Positions 1-8,728 of a DNA stretch of 48,193 nt are shown one piece after another. The stretch is from Anaerolineales bacterium (lineage in GTDB: Bacteria; Chloroflexota; Anaerolineae; Anaerolineales; UBA6663), in NCBI GenBank assembly GCA_020845955.1, contig JADLEU010000056.1, forward strand, positions 1 to 48,193. Direction: 5' to 3'. The first letter of the stretch is position 1; each line of letters starts with the position of its first letter. The position numbers and the translations under genes were made by a program. The notes under the pieces are model-generated. The model did not search any database. It saw only the letters and a list, made by a program, of their open reading frames with translations, and was not told the origin of the DNA.

Positions 1-227
1 CCGTCGCGCTCGACGACGAACATGCGTGTGTCGCCGGGCACGCCGGTGAAGGCGATGTCCACCGGGTCGCTCAAACCTTGGGCAAAGAGCGACAGCGACA
101 CGCCCAGGCTGTTGCCGGCCGGTGCATCAACCGGGGCGGCGACGACCAACACCGCTCGTAGGGCGCCCAGCAGCGCAATCGCGGCAGCGCTTGCGGCGAC
201 GAGGGTCCAACGTCGAAAGCTCTGCAT
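1..227 (-). CDS. PQQ-dependent sugar dehydrogenase-like secreted protein, N-terminal part
   Basis: The first about 75 residues of a minus-strand gene that runs off the left edge. An ATG at 227 follows a good Shine-Dalgarno (AGGAGG about 7 bases upstream). The N-terminus has two Arg residues and then a long Ala/Leu/Val hydrophobic stretch (about residues 8-32), so it looks like a signal peptide or membrane anchor. The next visible part, GLSDPVDIAFTGVPGDTRMF followed by VVERDG, resembles the first blade of the glucose/sorbosone dehydrogenase (GSDH) beta-propeller family, which oxidises sugars with PQQ outside the membrane. Catalytic residues lie outside the window, so the family call rests on this one segment. 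It is separated from the upstream GAF-phosphatase gene by about 160 bases and probably has its own promoter. Confidence 0.65.
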   Translation of the reverse strand, partial: MQSFRRWTLVAASAAAIALLGALRAVLVVAAPVDAPAGNSLGVSLSLFAQGLSDPVDIAFTGVPGDTRMFVVERD

Positions 228-370
228 TTTTCTGCCTCCTGTTTTGCCATACGGATAACGCCAGGGACGGCGCTCAGCAACGTCCTGTCATTCTCCGGCC
301 GGCGGCCAGGCGCGCGCCGACCAGCGGCCCGGTCAAGGTTGATCCGCGTGCGCCGCGCGCGGCGTACCGG

Positions 371-387
371 CCGGCGCAGTGCGCCGG
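371..387 (-). terminator. GC-rich hairpin after the GAF-phosphatase gene
   Basis: A perfect 7-base-pair inverted repeat (CCGGCGC, loop ACT on the minus strand, GCGCCGG) lies directly after the stop codon of the large phosphatase gene. There is no T-run, so this is at best a non-canonical terminator or 3' end-protecting hairpin. The rest of the 228-388 gap shows no gene. Confidence 0.35.
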
Positions 388-388
388 G

Positions 389-3300
389 CTACTCGGCGCC
401 GCTGCCGCTGACCAGATCGGCCAGAGGCGTCTCATGCCCGTCTTGACGCTTGAGCACGAGGATCGTCAGGTCATCAAACGGCTCGTTGCCGCCCACGTGC
501 CGCGCGACCGCGGCCGCCAGGGCATCGACCATGGCCTGAGCCGGCTGCCGCCAGGCAGCGCGCACGACCTCCAGCGCTCGCTGCAGGCCGAATTCCTCGA
601 CGCGCGCGTTGACGGCGTCGGTCAGGCCGTCGGTGAACAGCGTCAGCGAGTCGCCCGGCCCAAGCCGGACCTGGTATTCCTGGTACTGCGCGCCCTCGAG
701 CACCCCCAGGGCAATGCCGCGGCCGGGCAGCGTCCGCACCCGGCCGTCGGCAGTTGCCCAGATCGGCGGGTTGTGGCCGCCAACAGCGTAGCGGAACAGG
801 CCCGTTTCCGGCTCCCAGACGCCGTAGAAGATGGTGACGAATTGCTCTGAGCGCGAGTCGGCCAGGATCAATTCGTTGACCCGGGCGAGCGTGTCGGCCG
901 GGCGAACGCGGTTGATGGCCACCGTCCGCATCAGGGTGCGCGACAGGGCCATCAAGAGCGCGGCCGGCACGCCCTTGTCGGCCACGTCGGCGATGACCAG
1001 GCCCCAGCGCGGGCCCTGCTGACCAGGCTGCAGCGCGATGAAGTCATAGAAGTCGCCGCCCACCTGGCGCGCGGCACGCCAGAAGGCGCTGAGTTGCCAG
1101 CCTTCGGCGGCAGGGTAGCTCTGCGGCAAGAAGCTGGCCTGGATGTCGCGGGCCACCTCGAGCTCCCGCTCCAGCCGCTCTTGCGCGGCGACCTCGCGGG
1201 CCAGACGCGCGTTTTCCATCGCCATGGCCAACTGGTGGGCAATGCCATTCAGAATCGTGAGCCGGCGGCCCAGGAGCGGCGCGGCCTGGACCACCAGGAC
1301 GCCCAGCACATCGCCGCGGGCGCGCAGCGGCCAGACGAAGCACTCCTGGCTGCCAAACCATTCCATCAGGCGCTCAGGCAGGCGCAGGCGCCAGGGTGGC
1401 TCCGTGTCGAAAAGCGGATCGTCCGCCTCCAGTCCCAGATCGTCCAGGACGATGCTCAGCGGGAGGGGTCCGCGGTCGGGCGGCTCGTCGAGGCCGGCCG
1501 CCTGACGCAGCCAAAAGGCGCGCGCCTGAGGGTCAAACTGGTAGATGGCCAGTTGATCGATCCCCACCAGGATGGGCGTGAGGCGGCTGACCGTCTCCAG
1601 CCCCTGTTCGAGCGGCTGGCCCGCGACCGACTCGGCCACCTGCAGCAAGGCCGTGCTCACCCAGGCCTCTTCCTGCTGCGAGATCGTCAGCAGGGCGCTC
1701 TCGATCGCCAGGGCAGCCTGGCTGGCGATGCCGCCCATCAGCCGGATGCGGTGGGCCGTGAAGGGGGTCTGGCCGGGCACCTGCCCGACCACAAGCACCC
1801 CCTCCACCCGGCCCTTGGCCAGCAGCGGCAGCAGGATGACGACGCCGACGAAGACCTCGCGCAGTCCCGGCGGCATCTCGTCCTCGGGATCGAGCACCAC
1901 CGGCTCGCGGGTCGCCAGCATCTCGGCAAAGCGCGGCCAGCCCGCGGTGGGCAGCCCCTCGGGAAAGCGCTCGTGAAGCGCAGCGAGCGTCAAGCCGCCG
2001 CCGTCGTCGAGGCCGTTGAAGGCGGCCAGGCGCCAGCCGTCCCTGTCTGCCATCAGGATGGCGCAGCGGTCCACGCCAACCAGCATGGGGGTCAGCCGGG
2101 CCACGGTCTCCAAGACGTCAACCAGCTCGCTGGCGCGGCCGGTGGCGTCGGCCACCTGCAGCAGAGCGGTGCTCACCCAGGCCTGCTCCCGCTGCGCGGT
2201 ATAGAGCCGAGCGTTTTCAATCGCCACCGCTGCCTGTGAGGCAAACGTCACGATTAACTCGATCTCGCTGGCCGGGAAGCGCAGTTGCCCGGCGCTATCG
2301 ACCACCAGATAGCCCACATGCTCGCCGCCGGGCGCCAGCGGCGCGGCGAGGCAGGCATGCGGGTCGGGCAGTGCAACCAGTGCGCGATAGTCCTGGGCCA
2401 CGTCCAACTCGCCGAACGGCAGGACCGTGGGGATTTCTTCGCCCGGGGAAAAGCGGCGGACGTTGAGCGGCAGGCCGATAGCCTCCTCGGTGCCGGGCGC
2501 GCCGCGCATGGCCCGCAGAATCATCTCGCCGGCCTCGTTGACCAGCAGGATCGAAGCCACGTCGTAGCTGACCACCAGGGCCAGGCCAGCCAGGATCATC
2601 TCGAGCACATTGTCGAGCTGCAGCGTGGCGGTGAGCGCGACCGAAACCTCGCGCATGATCTCGGCCAGGTGCCGCCGGCGGCGCTCGTGCTCGAACAGGC
2701 GCGCGTTGCGGACAGCCACGGCCAGTGTGTCGGCCAGGGTCTGCAAGATGCGCGCATCTTCGGCTGTGAACGCGCCTGGCCGTTCGGACTGCACGTCAAA
2801 GACCCCGAGCAACCGGGCGCCCATCGTCATGGGCGCGATCATCTCCGAGCGGGTAGCGGCCAGGCCCGGGCCGGGCACATAATCGGGGTGACGGGTGACG
2901 TCGTCGACGACGATGGTCTGCCGGCTGCGGCCCACCTGGGCGATCAGGCCTGGGCCTTCCAGGTCGTAGGCCAGCCCGTCAATCGACTGCCCAACCGTGC
3001 CAACGCCCAGGCCGGCCTGGAACACCAGCCGGTCTTCCTGTAGCAGAAAGATGCGCGCTGCGTGATACCCGAAGCGGTCGTCGACGACGTCGAGGATTTC
3101 GTCGAGCATGTCGTCTAGGTCGAGTGTCGACGCGACCGTGCGCGCGGCCTGGGCCAGCGCGGCCAACTGCTCGGCCCGGCGCTGTTCGGCGCTATATAGC
3201 TGGGCCTCCAGGATGGCGATCGCCATCTGGGCCGCCAGAGACGTGAACACTGCCGGGGCGCTGTCGTCAAACACACGCCCGCCGGCGTGCACGACGTGCA

Positions 3301-4354
3301 GCACGCCCAGGACCCGGTCATCGATCTGCACTGGCGCCGCCAGCTCGGCGCGGCCGCGGGGCGCGCTCCCGCCCAGGGCCATGTCGGCCGGCAGTTCCGG
3401 CAGGTCCTGCACTGCCAGGACCGTGCGCTGCTCCGCCGCGCGGCCGATAGTGCCCTCGCCAAAGGCCACCGCGGCCAACAGGCCCATCGCCTCGGCCGCA
3501 GGGGGAGCCGTGGCGCGCAGTCGCAGCACCTGCCCGTCGGCCTCGTAGTAGCTGACCCGGTACTCGCGGAACTTGGCGACGACGAGGTCGGCCACCTGGC
3601 GATAGAGGGCACTCAACGGCTGAAGGACGTTGATGCGCTGCGAAACGCCCGCAAGCAGCTCTAACTGCGTGGCCCGCCGCCGGGCCTGCTCGTAGAGCTG
3701 AGCGTTCTGCAGCGCCGCTGCCGCGTGGTTGGCCACGATGTTGAGCAGGCGCAGATCGCCTTCAGAAAAGGCCTGCGCCCGCCGGCTCTGCACGGCCAGC
3801 GCGCCCAGGGCACGCTGGCCAATCAGCAGCGGCACAAAGATCGCCGAGCGCGGTGGATCGGGCGAGACGTAGCGGGGCGCAGCGGGAAGAGTGCCGGCCT
3901 CGCGCTCGAAATCGTGGACGAGCAGGCTCTGGCGCTGGTCCCGCAGCCATCCCATGATGCCCACGTGCCCGGGGACCAGGCGGAACTCGGCCGGAGGCCG
4001 CCGTTGGCTGTCGACGACCCAGATCAGCAGCCGGTAGCGGTCGTCGACAAACAGACCTAATTGAAAGGTGGCCGTATCAACGATGTGACCGGCCTGCTCG
4101 TAAACGACTTCAGCCACGTAGGTGACGTCCAGTTGAGCCGTGGCAATCGCGCGGCCAATCTCGGCCAGCCGGTTGAGCTCTTCCAGGCGCCGCATGAGGG
4201 CGCGCCGCGACTGCCAGCGGCGCACCAGCAGGGCCGACGCGAGCGCCAGGGCCAGGAGCAGGATCAGCAGATAGATTGCCGTCAGCAGCGGATCACCACC
4301 GCCGACTTGCCAGACCGCCAGGTCGTGCACGAGGAAGATTGCTAGGGTCCGCAC
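389..4354 (-). CDS. Membrane-anchored multi-GAF sensor with SpoIIE-type PP2C phosphatase
   Basis: A 1321-residue signalling protein. Order: one transmembrane segment (about residues 22-45), then six GAF-like modules (roughly 70-220, 225-400, 400-570, 575-720, 723-890, 895-1055), then a coiled-coil linker (QERLERELEVARDIQASFLP) and a SpoIIE/PP2C-like phosphatase domain to the end. The phosphatase shows GGDFYDF (about residue 1097), VIADVADKGVPAALLM, GGHNPP, FTDGLTDA and EPFDDLTILVL, which carry the expected metal-binding Asp residues. GAF5 and GAF6 both begin AWVSTALLQVA with near-identical DNA, so one arose by tandem duplication. The start is a GTG that overlaps the end of the STAS gene by 13 bases. 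The likely role is dephosphorylating the neighbouring STAS protein in response to signals bound by the GAF domains (inference). The matching RsbW-type kinase is not in the window. Confidence 0.9.
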   Translation of the reverse strand: MRTLAIFLVHDLAVWQVGGGDPLLTAIYLLILLLALALASALLVRRWQSRRALMRRLEELNRLAEIGRAIATAQLDVTYVAEVVYEQAGHIVDTATFQLGLFVDDRYRLLIWVVDSQRRPPAEFRLVPGHVGIMGWLRDQRQSLLVHDFEREAGTLPAAPRYVSPDPPRSAIFVPLLIGQRALGALAVQSRRAQAFSEGDLRLLNIVANHAAAALQNAQLYEQARRRATQLELLAGVSQRINVLQPLSALYRQVADLVVAKFREYRVSYYEADGQVLRLRATAPPAAEAMGLLAAVAFGEGTIGRAAEQRTVLAVQDLPELPADMALGGSAPRGRAELAAPVQIDDRVLGVLHVVHAGGRVFDDSAPAVFTSLAAQMAIAILEAQLYSAEQRRAEQLAALAQAARTVASTLDLDDMLDEILDVVDDRFGYHAARIFLLQEDRLVFQAGLGVGTVGQSIDGLAYDLEGPGLIAQVGRSRQTIVVDDVTRHPDYVPGPGLAATRSEMIAPMTMGARLLGVFDVQSERPGAFTAEDARILQTLADTLAVAVRNARLFEHERRRRHLAEIMREVSVALTATLQLDNVLEMILAGLALVVSYDVASILLVNEAGEMILRAMRGAPGTEEAIGLPLNVRRFSPGEEIPTVLPFGELDVAQDYRALVALPDPHACLAAPLAPGGEHVGYLVVDSAGQLRFPASEIELIVTFASQAAVAIENARLYTAQREQAWVSTALLQVADATGRASELVDVLETVARLTPMLVGVDRCAILMADRDGWRLAAFNGLDDGGGLTLAALHERFPEGLPTAGWPRFAEMLATREPVVLDPEDEMPPGLREVFVGVVILLPLLAKGRVEGVLVVGQVPGQTPFTAHRIRLMGGIASQAALAIESALLTISQQEEAWVSTALLQVAESVAGQPLEQGLETVSRLTPILVGIDQLAIYQFDPQARAFWLRQAAGLDEPPDRGPLPLSIVLDDLGLEADDPLFDTEPPWRLRLPERLMEWFGSQECFVWPLRARGDVLGVLVVQAAPLLGRRLTILNGIAHQLAMAMENARLAREVAAQERLERELEVARDIQASFLPQSYPAAEGWQLSAFWRAARQVGGDFYDFIALQPGQQGPRWGLVIADVADKGVPAALLMALSRTLMRTVAINRVRPADTLARVNELILADSRSEQFVTIFYGVWEPETGLFRYAVGGHNPPIWATADGRVRTLPGRGIALGVLEGAQYQEYQVRLGPGDSLTLFTDGLTDAVNARVEEFGLQRALEVVRAAWRQPAQAMVDALAAAVARHVGGNEPFDDLTILVLKRQDGHETPLADLVSGSGAE

Positions 4355-4692
4355 TCCGCAAAGCTCTGCACAGCTTCATCCGGCGTGGGGAAGGTGCGAA
4401 AGACCTGGTCGAAGCCCGACATTTCAAAGACGTCGCGCACCCGCTCGTGCAGGGCGGCCAGGCGGACGTCGCCATTCAGCAACCTGGCACGGCGCAGGCC
4501 GGTCAACAGCGCTTTCAAGCCGGCCGACGCCATGTAGTCGACCTCGGAGAGATCGACGACCACCCGCGCGCGCCCGGCGTTACACAACTCGTTGAGCGCG
4601 TCTTCCATGGCTCGCGCCGCCGGCAGATCGAGCCGGCCGCGCGGCGCAATGGTCCAAACTTGGTCGCCGAGGGTTTGAATTCGGAGGGTCAT
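4342..4692 (-). CDS. STAS-domain anti-anti-sigma factor-like protein
   Basis: A 116-residue single STAS domain of the SpoIIAA/RsbV type. The signature region is VVVDLSEVDYMASAGLKALL. Ser56 in MASAGL is at the position phosphorylated by the partner kinase in this family. It overlaps the M42 peptidase gene upstream (ATGA overlap) and the SpoIIE-type phosphatase gene downstream (13 bases), so the three are translationally coupled. The natural reading is that the downstream phosphatase removes phosphate from Ser56 and thereby frees the protein to bind an anti-sigma kinase. The kinase and sigma factor are not seen here, so the target is unknown. Confidence 0.88.
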   Translation of the reverse strand: MTLRIQTLGDQVWTIAPRGRLDLPAARAMEDALNELCNAGRARVVVDLSEVDYMASAGLKALLTGLRRARLLNGDVRLAALHERVRDVFEMSGFDQVFRTFPTPDEAVQSFAECGP

Positions 4693-5744
4693 GCAGCATG
4701 CCTGAGATACTCGGCCAGCAACTGCGCCGTGCGCACCAGTGCGTCGGTGTGCGTGCGCTCGTAGCTGTGCGAGGCTTCTACGCCGGGCCCCAGCAGGGCC
4801 ACGCGGACATCCCCGCCGGCGCGCCAGTAGGCTTCGCCATCGGAGCCGTAATAAGGAAAGACATCGAGCTTATAAGGGATGCCGGCGTCCTCGGCCAAGC
4901 GCACCAGGCGCCGCCGCAGCGCCAGGTCGTATGGGCCGCCGGAATCCTTGACGCAAATTGTAACGTCGAACTCATCCGAGGCCTGGCCCTGCCCAATGGC
5001 GGCCATATCGACCGAAATCAACTCAGCCAGGTCGGCCGGAAAACCAGCAGCGGCGCCGTGGCCCACTTCTTCATAATGGCTGAAGTGCAGTGTCGTGCGC
5101 TGCGCTGGCTGGAGGCCGTTCACCTGCAAAGCCCAGACCGCGCCGAAGATGGCGGCCACACTGGCCTTGTCATCCAGGTGACGCGAGCGAATGAAGCCGG
5201 CCGGACCCGTCTCGACCCGCGGATCGAAGGCAACGAAGTCGCCGACCTGAATGCCGAGTGCCCGCGTCTCGTCCACTGAAGTAGTGCGCTCGTCCAGGCG
5301 CACCTCCATCGTGTCGTCCTCACGCTTCATCTGGCCGGTTTCGGGGCCATGCACGTGGCTCGAAGGCTTGGTCACCAGCAGCGTGCCGCGGATCACGCGG
5401 CCAGCCGCAGTGAAAACACTGACGCCCTCGCCCTCCACCGTGTTCCACGCAAAGCCTCCGACGCGCGTCAGGCGCAGCCGGCCGTTGACGTTGACCTCCT
5501 TGACCATGGCGCCGAGCGTATCCACGTGTGCCGTCAACGCCCGCGGCGCGCTGGCCGAACGGCCAGGCCAGGTGGCAACCAGGGTGCCCTTGCGGGTGCG
5601 GCACACCTCGAGCGGCAGATGGGCCAGCGCGCCCTCGAGGTAGTCGAGGGCCCGGTCGGTAAACCCGGTGGGGCTGGGCGTGTTCAGCAGCTCAATCAGC
5701 AGGGTCTGCATGCGGTCGAGGTCGATTTCGAGAGCAGCGGTCAT
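4689..5744 (-). CDS. M42 family metallo-aminopeptidase
   Basis: 351 residues, usual length for M42 (FrvX/TET-like) co-catalytic zinc peptidases. The metal and catalytic residues are all visible: AHVDTLG (His73, Asp75), HLDDKAS (Asp191), YEEVGHGA (Glu225/Glu226), SVDMA (Asp246), and a C-terminal His in SHSYERTH (His326 or His332). No signal peptide, so it is cytoplasmic. These enzymes form large complexes that trim peptides from the N-terminus. The ATG at 5744 has a clear Shine-Dalgarno (TGGAGG). It lies 16 bases after the TldE-like gene and overlaps the STAS gene by 4. Its place between an ATP-grasp/TldE pair and a signalling pair is unusual; a shared role in peptide turnover is inference. 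Confidence 0.9.
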   Translation of the reverse strand: MTAALEIDLDRMQTLLIELLNTPSPTGFTDRALDYLEGALAHLPLEVCRTRKGTLVATWPGRSASAPRALTAHVDTLGAMVKEVNVNGRLRLTRVGGFAWNTVEGEGVSVFTAAGRVIRGTLLVTKPSSHVHGPETGQMKREDDTMEVRLDERTTSVDETRALGIQVGDFVAFDPRVETGPAGFIRSRHLDDKASVAAIFGAVWALQVNGLQPAQRTTLHFSHYEEVGHGAAAGFPADLAELISVDMAAIGQGQASDEFDVTICVKDSGGPYDLALRRRLVRLAEDAGIPYKLDVFPYYGSDGEAYWRAGGDVRVALLGPGVEASHSYERTHTDALVRTAQLLAEYLRHAA

Positions 5745-5760
5745 CCGGCCTCCAGGTCAA

Positions 5761-7140
5761 TCACGACGGGTCGATGAAGCGAAAGCTGTCCAGGGCCAGG
5801 GCCGGCGCGCGGTGAACGCCGCCGAAGAAGCCGGCCACGGTGCGGCATTCAGCGCCCACGCCGCGCACGCCGGCCAGCGCCTCCACCAATGCCTGATCGA
5901 AGCGCAGGTTGGCAACTGGAAAGGCGAGCTGCCCGTTTTCGATCCACCACACGCCGTCGCGCGTCGTCCCGGTGACGGCGCAATCGTGCGGTGATACCAG
6001 GTTGACGTACCAGAAACGCGTGATGTACAGCCCCCGTCCTATGGCGGCGATGAGCTCGGCCGTGGTCTGATCGCCGGGCGTCACGACCAGATTCTCGGGC
6101 AGCGGCCCGTCCCAGTCCTCGGCGTCGTACGGTTGGGCATGACCCGTTGAACTACGGCCGGCCTCACGGGCGGCCGTCAGTCGGTCGTAGACGGGCGAGG
6201 TCGGCGTCCCGTGCAGCACGATCGGCACCCGCCGCTTTGGAACCCCCTCACAGTCGAAGGCGCGTGGCACACCGCGCGGATCGAAGGCGTCATCCCAGAT
6301 GGTCAGCTCCGGCGACAGGCAGGCGCGGCCCAGGCGGCCGTTCATCCAACTGCGCTCTTCCTGTACGGCCAGCGCCCCCATCCCCGCTTCCGCCAGCGCT
6401 TCGAGCAGCGCCCCGACCGCGTAGGGCTCGAGCACGACCGGATACTCGCCGGCCGGCAGGCGGCGCGGGGCGCGGGCGGCCCTGGCATGCCGGCAGGCCT
6501 CGGAGGTCAGAGCGCTCACGTCCAACTGGGCCAATTGCCAGCCGGCGGCATGCGCGTAGGCCGAGGCCTGTTCGGCGGTCTGCTCGACGACGAAGGTCAG
6601 ATCGACCTCGGTGCTGGGCGCGTATGCAATGAGTCCATGGGTGTTCGCCACGACGGTCTCGCCGTAACTGGTTCCAAAGGCCCCCGAGGCTAGCAACTGC
6701 TGCCCCCCCGCTTGGTCACAGATCGCGCGCACCACCGCCGCCCGGCTGGTGGGTGTGGCCTCGGCCACGGCCGCATCAAACGCCATGATGGGCAGCGCAT
6801 CTTGCGGTGCCTGGTCACCAGGTCTGGGCAGGCCCGGCCAATCGGCGTTGGCCGGCAGGTGACGCGCCTGCTCACAGGCTGCCAACAGCGCGCGCTGCCA
6901 CCCGGACGGGCTGAGGTCGTTGGTCGCTGCCATGCCTACGCGGCCGCCGAAAACGGCGCGGATCTCGAGCTCGGCATCGAGCTCGCCCACATTCTGATGA
7001 ATGGTATTGTGGGCAAAACGGGTGAGCGCCTGGCTGGTTGTGACAAGCGCGGCCTCCGTTTCGTCGGCCGGCGACTGCCGCAGCACCTGCTCCAACAGCG
7101 AGCAAGCAGCGCGCTCGCCCAGAACGCCCGGCCACTGCAT
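5761..7140 (-). CDS. TldE/PmbA-like metalloprotease-family protein (no catalytic HExxxH)
   Basis: 459 residues with the TldD/TldE fold signature: an N-terminal TSQALTRFAHNTIHQN segment (the typical 'RFA.N.i.q' strand), a central domain with YDRLTAAREAGRSSTGHA, and a C-terminal GRGLYITRFW...NGQLAFPVANLRF segment. I find no HExxxH motif, which places it with TldE/PmbA rather than the zinc-bearing TldD. In known systems TldD and TldE form a heterodimer that cleaves unfolded or modified peptides (for example microcin leaders and CcdA). No TldD is present in this window, so the partner would be elsewhere. It starts 1 base after the ATP-grasp gene stop, implying coupled translation. The N-terminus is fairly divergent. 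Confidence 0.83.
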   Translation of the reverse strand: MQWPGVLGERAACSLLEQVLRQSPADETEAALVTTSQALTRFAHNTIHQNVGELDAELEIRAVFGGRVGMAATNDLSPSGWQRALLAACEQARHLPANADWPGLPRPGDQAPQDALPIMAFDAAVAEATPTSRAAVVRAICDQAGGQQLLASGAFGTSYGETVVANTHGLIAYAPSTEVDLTFVVEQTAEQASAYAHAAGWQLAQLDVSALTSEACRHARAARAPRRLPAGEYPVVLEPYAVGALLEALAEAGMGALAVQEERSWMNGRLGRACLSPELTIWDDAFDPRGVPRAFDCEGVPKRRVPIVLHGTPTSPVYDRLTAAREAGRSSTGHAQPYDAEDWDGPLPENLVVTPGDQTTAELIAAIGRGLYITRFWYVNLVSPHDCAVTGTTRDGVWWIENGQLAFPVANLRFDQALVEALAGVRGVGAECRTVAGFFGGVHRAPALALDSFRFIDPS

Positions 7141-7141
7141 T

Positions 7142-8638
7142 CTACCCTAGCCTGACGGGAGCGCCTGGCCCGATGATACGGCTGCTGGGCTGGCCAACCA
7201 AGACGCTGCACAGGCCGCCGCGCTGGGCCACGTTGACCACTTGCTTCTGCGAAGCGCGCCCCAAGATGGACAAGCCGTACTTGGTCGGGGCGAGCCCCAT
7301 CACCGTGTAGAACGGTTCGACGCTCACTGTCCCATCCGACCCGACGACGGGGAACTCGCTGACAGGGATACGCGCCAGCCGCTGAATGACCCAATGCTCG
7401 CCGCTGCCGCCATCCACGATGGCCTTCTGCAGGGCCGTATCCCACTCGGCGCTGGGCGTGGACGGACCAAGCAAGACGCCGTCACCGCCATACGCCCGGT
7501 TTGGCTTCAAGACCAGCACATCCTGCTCGTGACGCGCAAATTCCAGCAGGCTGCCCGTTTCGCCGCCCGGCAAAGTCGTGCGCCGATCAGACACCAGGCG
7601 GGTCCACAACACGTGGCGGCGGAACACCTGGCGCTCATCGGCCGTGAAGTACTTCTGCGTGAACTGCGGGTCAGTCAGCACTTCCCAGCAGCTCTTATGA
7701 TCGAACTCGCCGGCCAGGGACGACATCATCCGATTGCGCTTGAACAAGACACGCATAGGCTTCAGGTCAAGTCCCTCTTCGGCTGCCAGCGCGGCCAGGT
7801 CCCTGACCTCGTAGTCGCGGTACCCCAAATCAACCGGCTGGCCTTCGCAGCACACTTCGCCGTCCGCAAGGTAGAGCTCACTCGGATCGGCGTGCAGCGT
7901 GGTCAGGCCGTACTGCTTGCGATAGTAGTCCGCCAAGGCGGCGAGCTCGGCCGGACCGTCCCCGGCGTACTTGGGCTCGATGAAACACAGGTTGCGGCCG
8001 GGATGACCGATGGCGTCCAAGTGATCGAGCACCTCGCGGAGGAAGAGCTCGCGCAGGTCCTGGCCGGCTTCCAGCCGCAGCAGCGGATCGTAGCTCTGCA
8101 CCACTGGCATCACGACTTCGGCCAAGAGTTGCTCGGTGACGGGAACGAGGTAGATACCGCCCACCCCCGAAAGGTTCGGCTCCATGTAATGCAGCGAGTC
8201 TTTCCACATGGGGCTGGTAAAGTCGATGACGGCATCCAGGCGCCCAATGACCGGGTTGTTCTCGCGCTGGTTTGGACCCCAACACTCCCACAGCCACTGT
8301 TCTTCGGGCGGCGTCAGCGGCACCGCCGCGCGCACCGCGAAATCCTGGATGTAGAGATCGGGCAGGCGTTTGAGGGCATTGATAAGGGTCAACGAGACAT
8401 AATGCAGATAGGCCAATTGATCGGGCAAGACACCCGCGGGCCGCAGCAGCACGCGAATGGCCTCCGTCTGCCCGTCGCGGACATAGACCAGGTTGCGCTG
8501 AATCGCTTCGGCCGTCATGCGCTGATCGAGTGCGGCGAGCACATGCGGCGGCATGGCAAAGAAGGCTTGCCGCACCTGCGTATCTAGGCTGAGGCCATGA
8601 AGGCCGCGTTCTTCAGCGGGCGTAAGGGGGATGACCAT
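7142..8638 (-). CDS. Circularly permuted ATP-grasp-like protein
   Basis: 498 residues from the ATG at 8638, chosen because GGAG lies 6 bases upstream; an in-frame upstream ATG at 8665 lacks this. The C-terminal half carries VLKPNRAYGGDGVLLG, a nucleotide-binding motif typical of circularly permuted ATP-grasp proteins, followed by HWVIQRLARIPVSEFPVV and a terminal QKQVVNVAQRGGLCSVLV strand. The N-terminal half (LTPAEERGLHGLS to about residue 250) has no motif I can name. ATP-grasp proteins of this type activate a carboxylate with ATP and join it to an amine; the substrate here is unknown. It is the first gene of a five-gene minus-strand operon with TldE-like, M42, STAS and phosphatase genes. 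Confidence 0.7.
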   Translation of the reverse strand: MVIPLTPAEERGLHGLSLDTQVRQAFFAMPPHVLAALDQRMTAEAIQRNLVYVRDGQTEAIRVLLRPAGVLPDQLAYLHYVSLTLINALKRLPDLYIQDFAVRAAVPLTPPEEQWLWECWGPNQRENNPVIGRLDAVIDFTSPMWKDSLHYMEPNLSGVGGIYLVPVTEQLLAEVVMPVVQSYDPLLRLEAGQDLRELFLREVLDHLDAIGHPGRNLCFIEPKYAGDGPAELAALADYYRKQYGLTTLHADPSELYLADGEVCCEGQPVDLGYRDYEVRDLAALAAEEGLDLKPMRVLFKRNRMMSSLAGEFDHKSCWEVLTDPQFTQKYFTADERQVFRRHVLWTRLVSDRRTTLPGGETGSLLEFARHEQDVLVLKPNRAYGGDGVLLGPSTPSAEWDTALQKAIVDGGSGEHWVIQRLARIPVSEFPVVGSDGTVSVEPFYTVMGLAPTKYGLSILGRASQKQVVNVAQRGGLCSVLVGQPSSRIIGPGAPVRLG

Positions 8639-8676
8639 CTTTGGCTCCAGGCGGCCACGGCACAACGCTGGAGATT

Positions 8677-8704
8677 AGTGTATGTCAAAGACAGGGCGCG
8701 TCAA
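8677..8704 (-). promoter_or_regulatory. Sigma70-type promoter of the ATP-grasp operon
   Basis: On the minus strand TTGACG (8699-8704) and TACACT (8677-8682) are 16 bases apart, leaving a 5' leader of about 30 bases with a GGAG before the ATG at 8638. It lies back to back with the hutH -10 element, so the two promoters share only about 45 bases and may interfere. Confidence 0.5.
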
Positions 8705-8712
8705 ATCCCTTG

Positions 8713-8721
8713 TGGTACACT
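8713..8721 (+). promoter_or_regulatory. Extended -10 element of hutH, predicted leaderless
   Basis: TGGTACACT (extended TGn plus TACACT at 8716-8721) ends 7 bases before the hutH ATG, so transcription would begin at or next to the start codon. There is no convincing -35 and no Shine-Dalgarno. Confidence 0.4.
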
Positions 8722-8728
8722 CCGGCGT

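Noticed and set aside
122-850. Long open frame (242 codons) antisense to the phosphatase gene
   Set aside because: GC-rich shadow frame with Arg/Pro/Gln-rich product, no motif and no ribosome-binding site; the opposite strand has a clear domain protein.
1094-2239. 381-codon open frame antisense to the GAF domains
   Set aside because: Lies wholly inside the phosphatase gene; composition is that of a mirrored GC-rich gene and it has no recognisable domain.
7241-8587. 448-codon plus-strand frame antisense to the ATP-grasp gene
   Set aside because: The minus-strand reading carries the ATP-grasp motif and fits the operon; the plus-strand frame has none.
8597-8728. N-terminal extension of hutH from an ATG at 8597
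   Set aside because: It would overlap the divergent gene and start upstream of the predicted promoter; the conserved protein begins at 8729.
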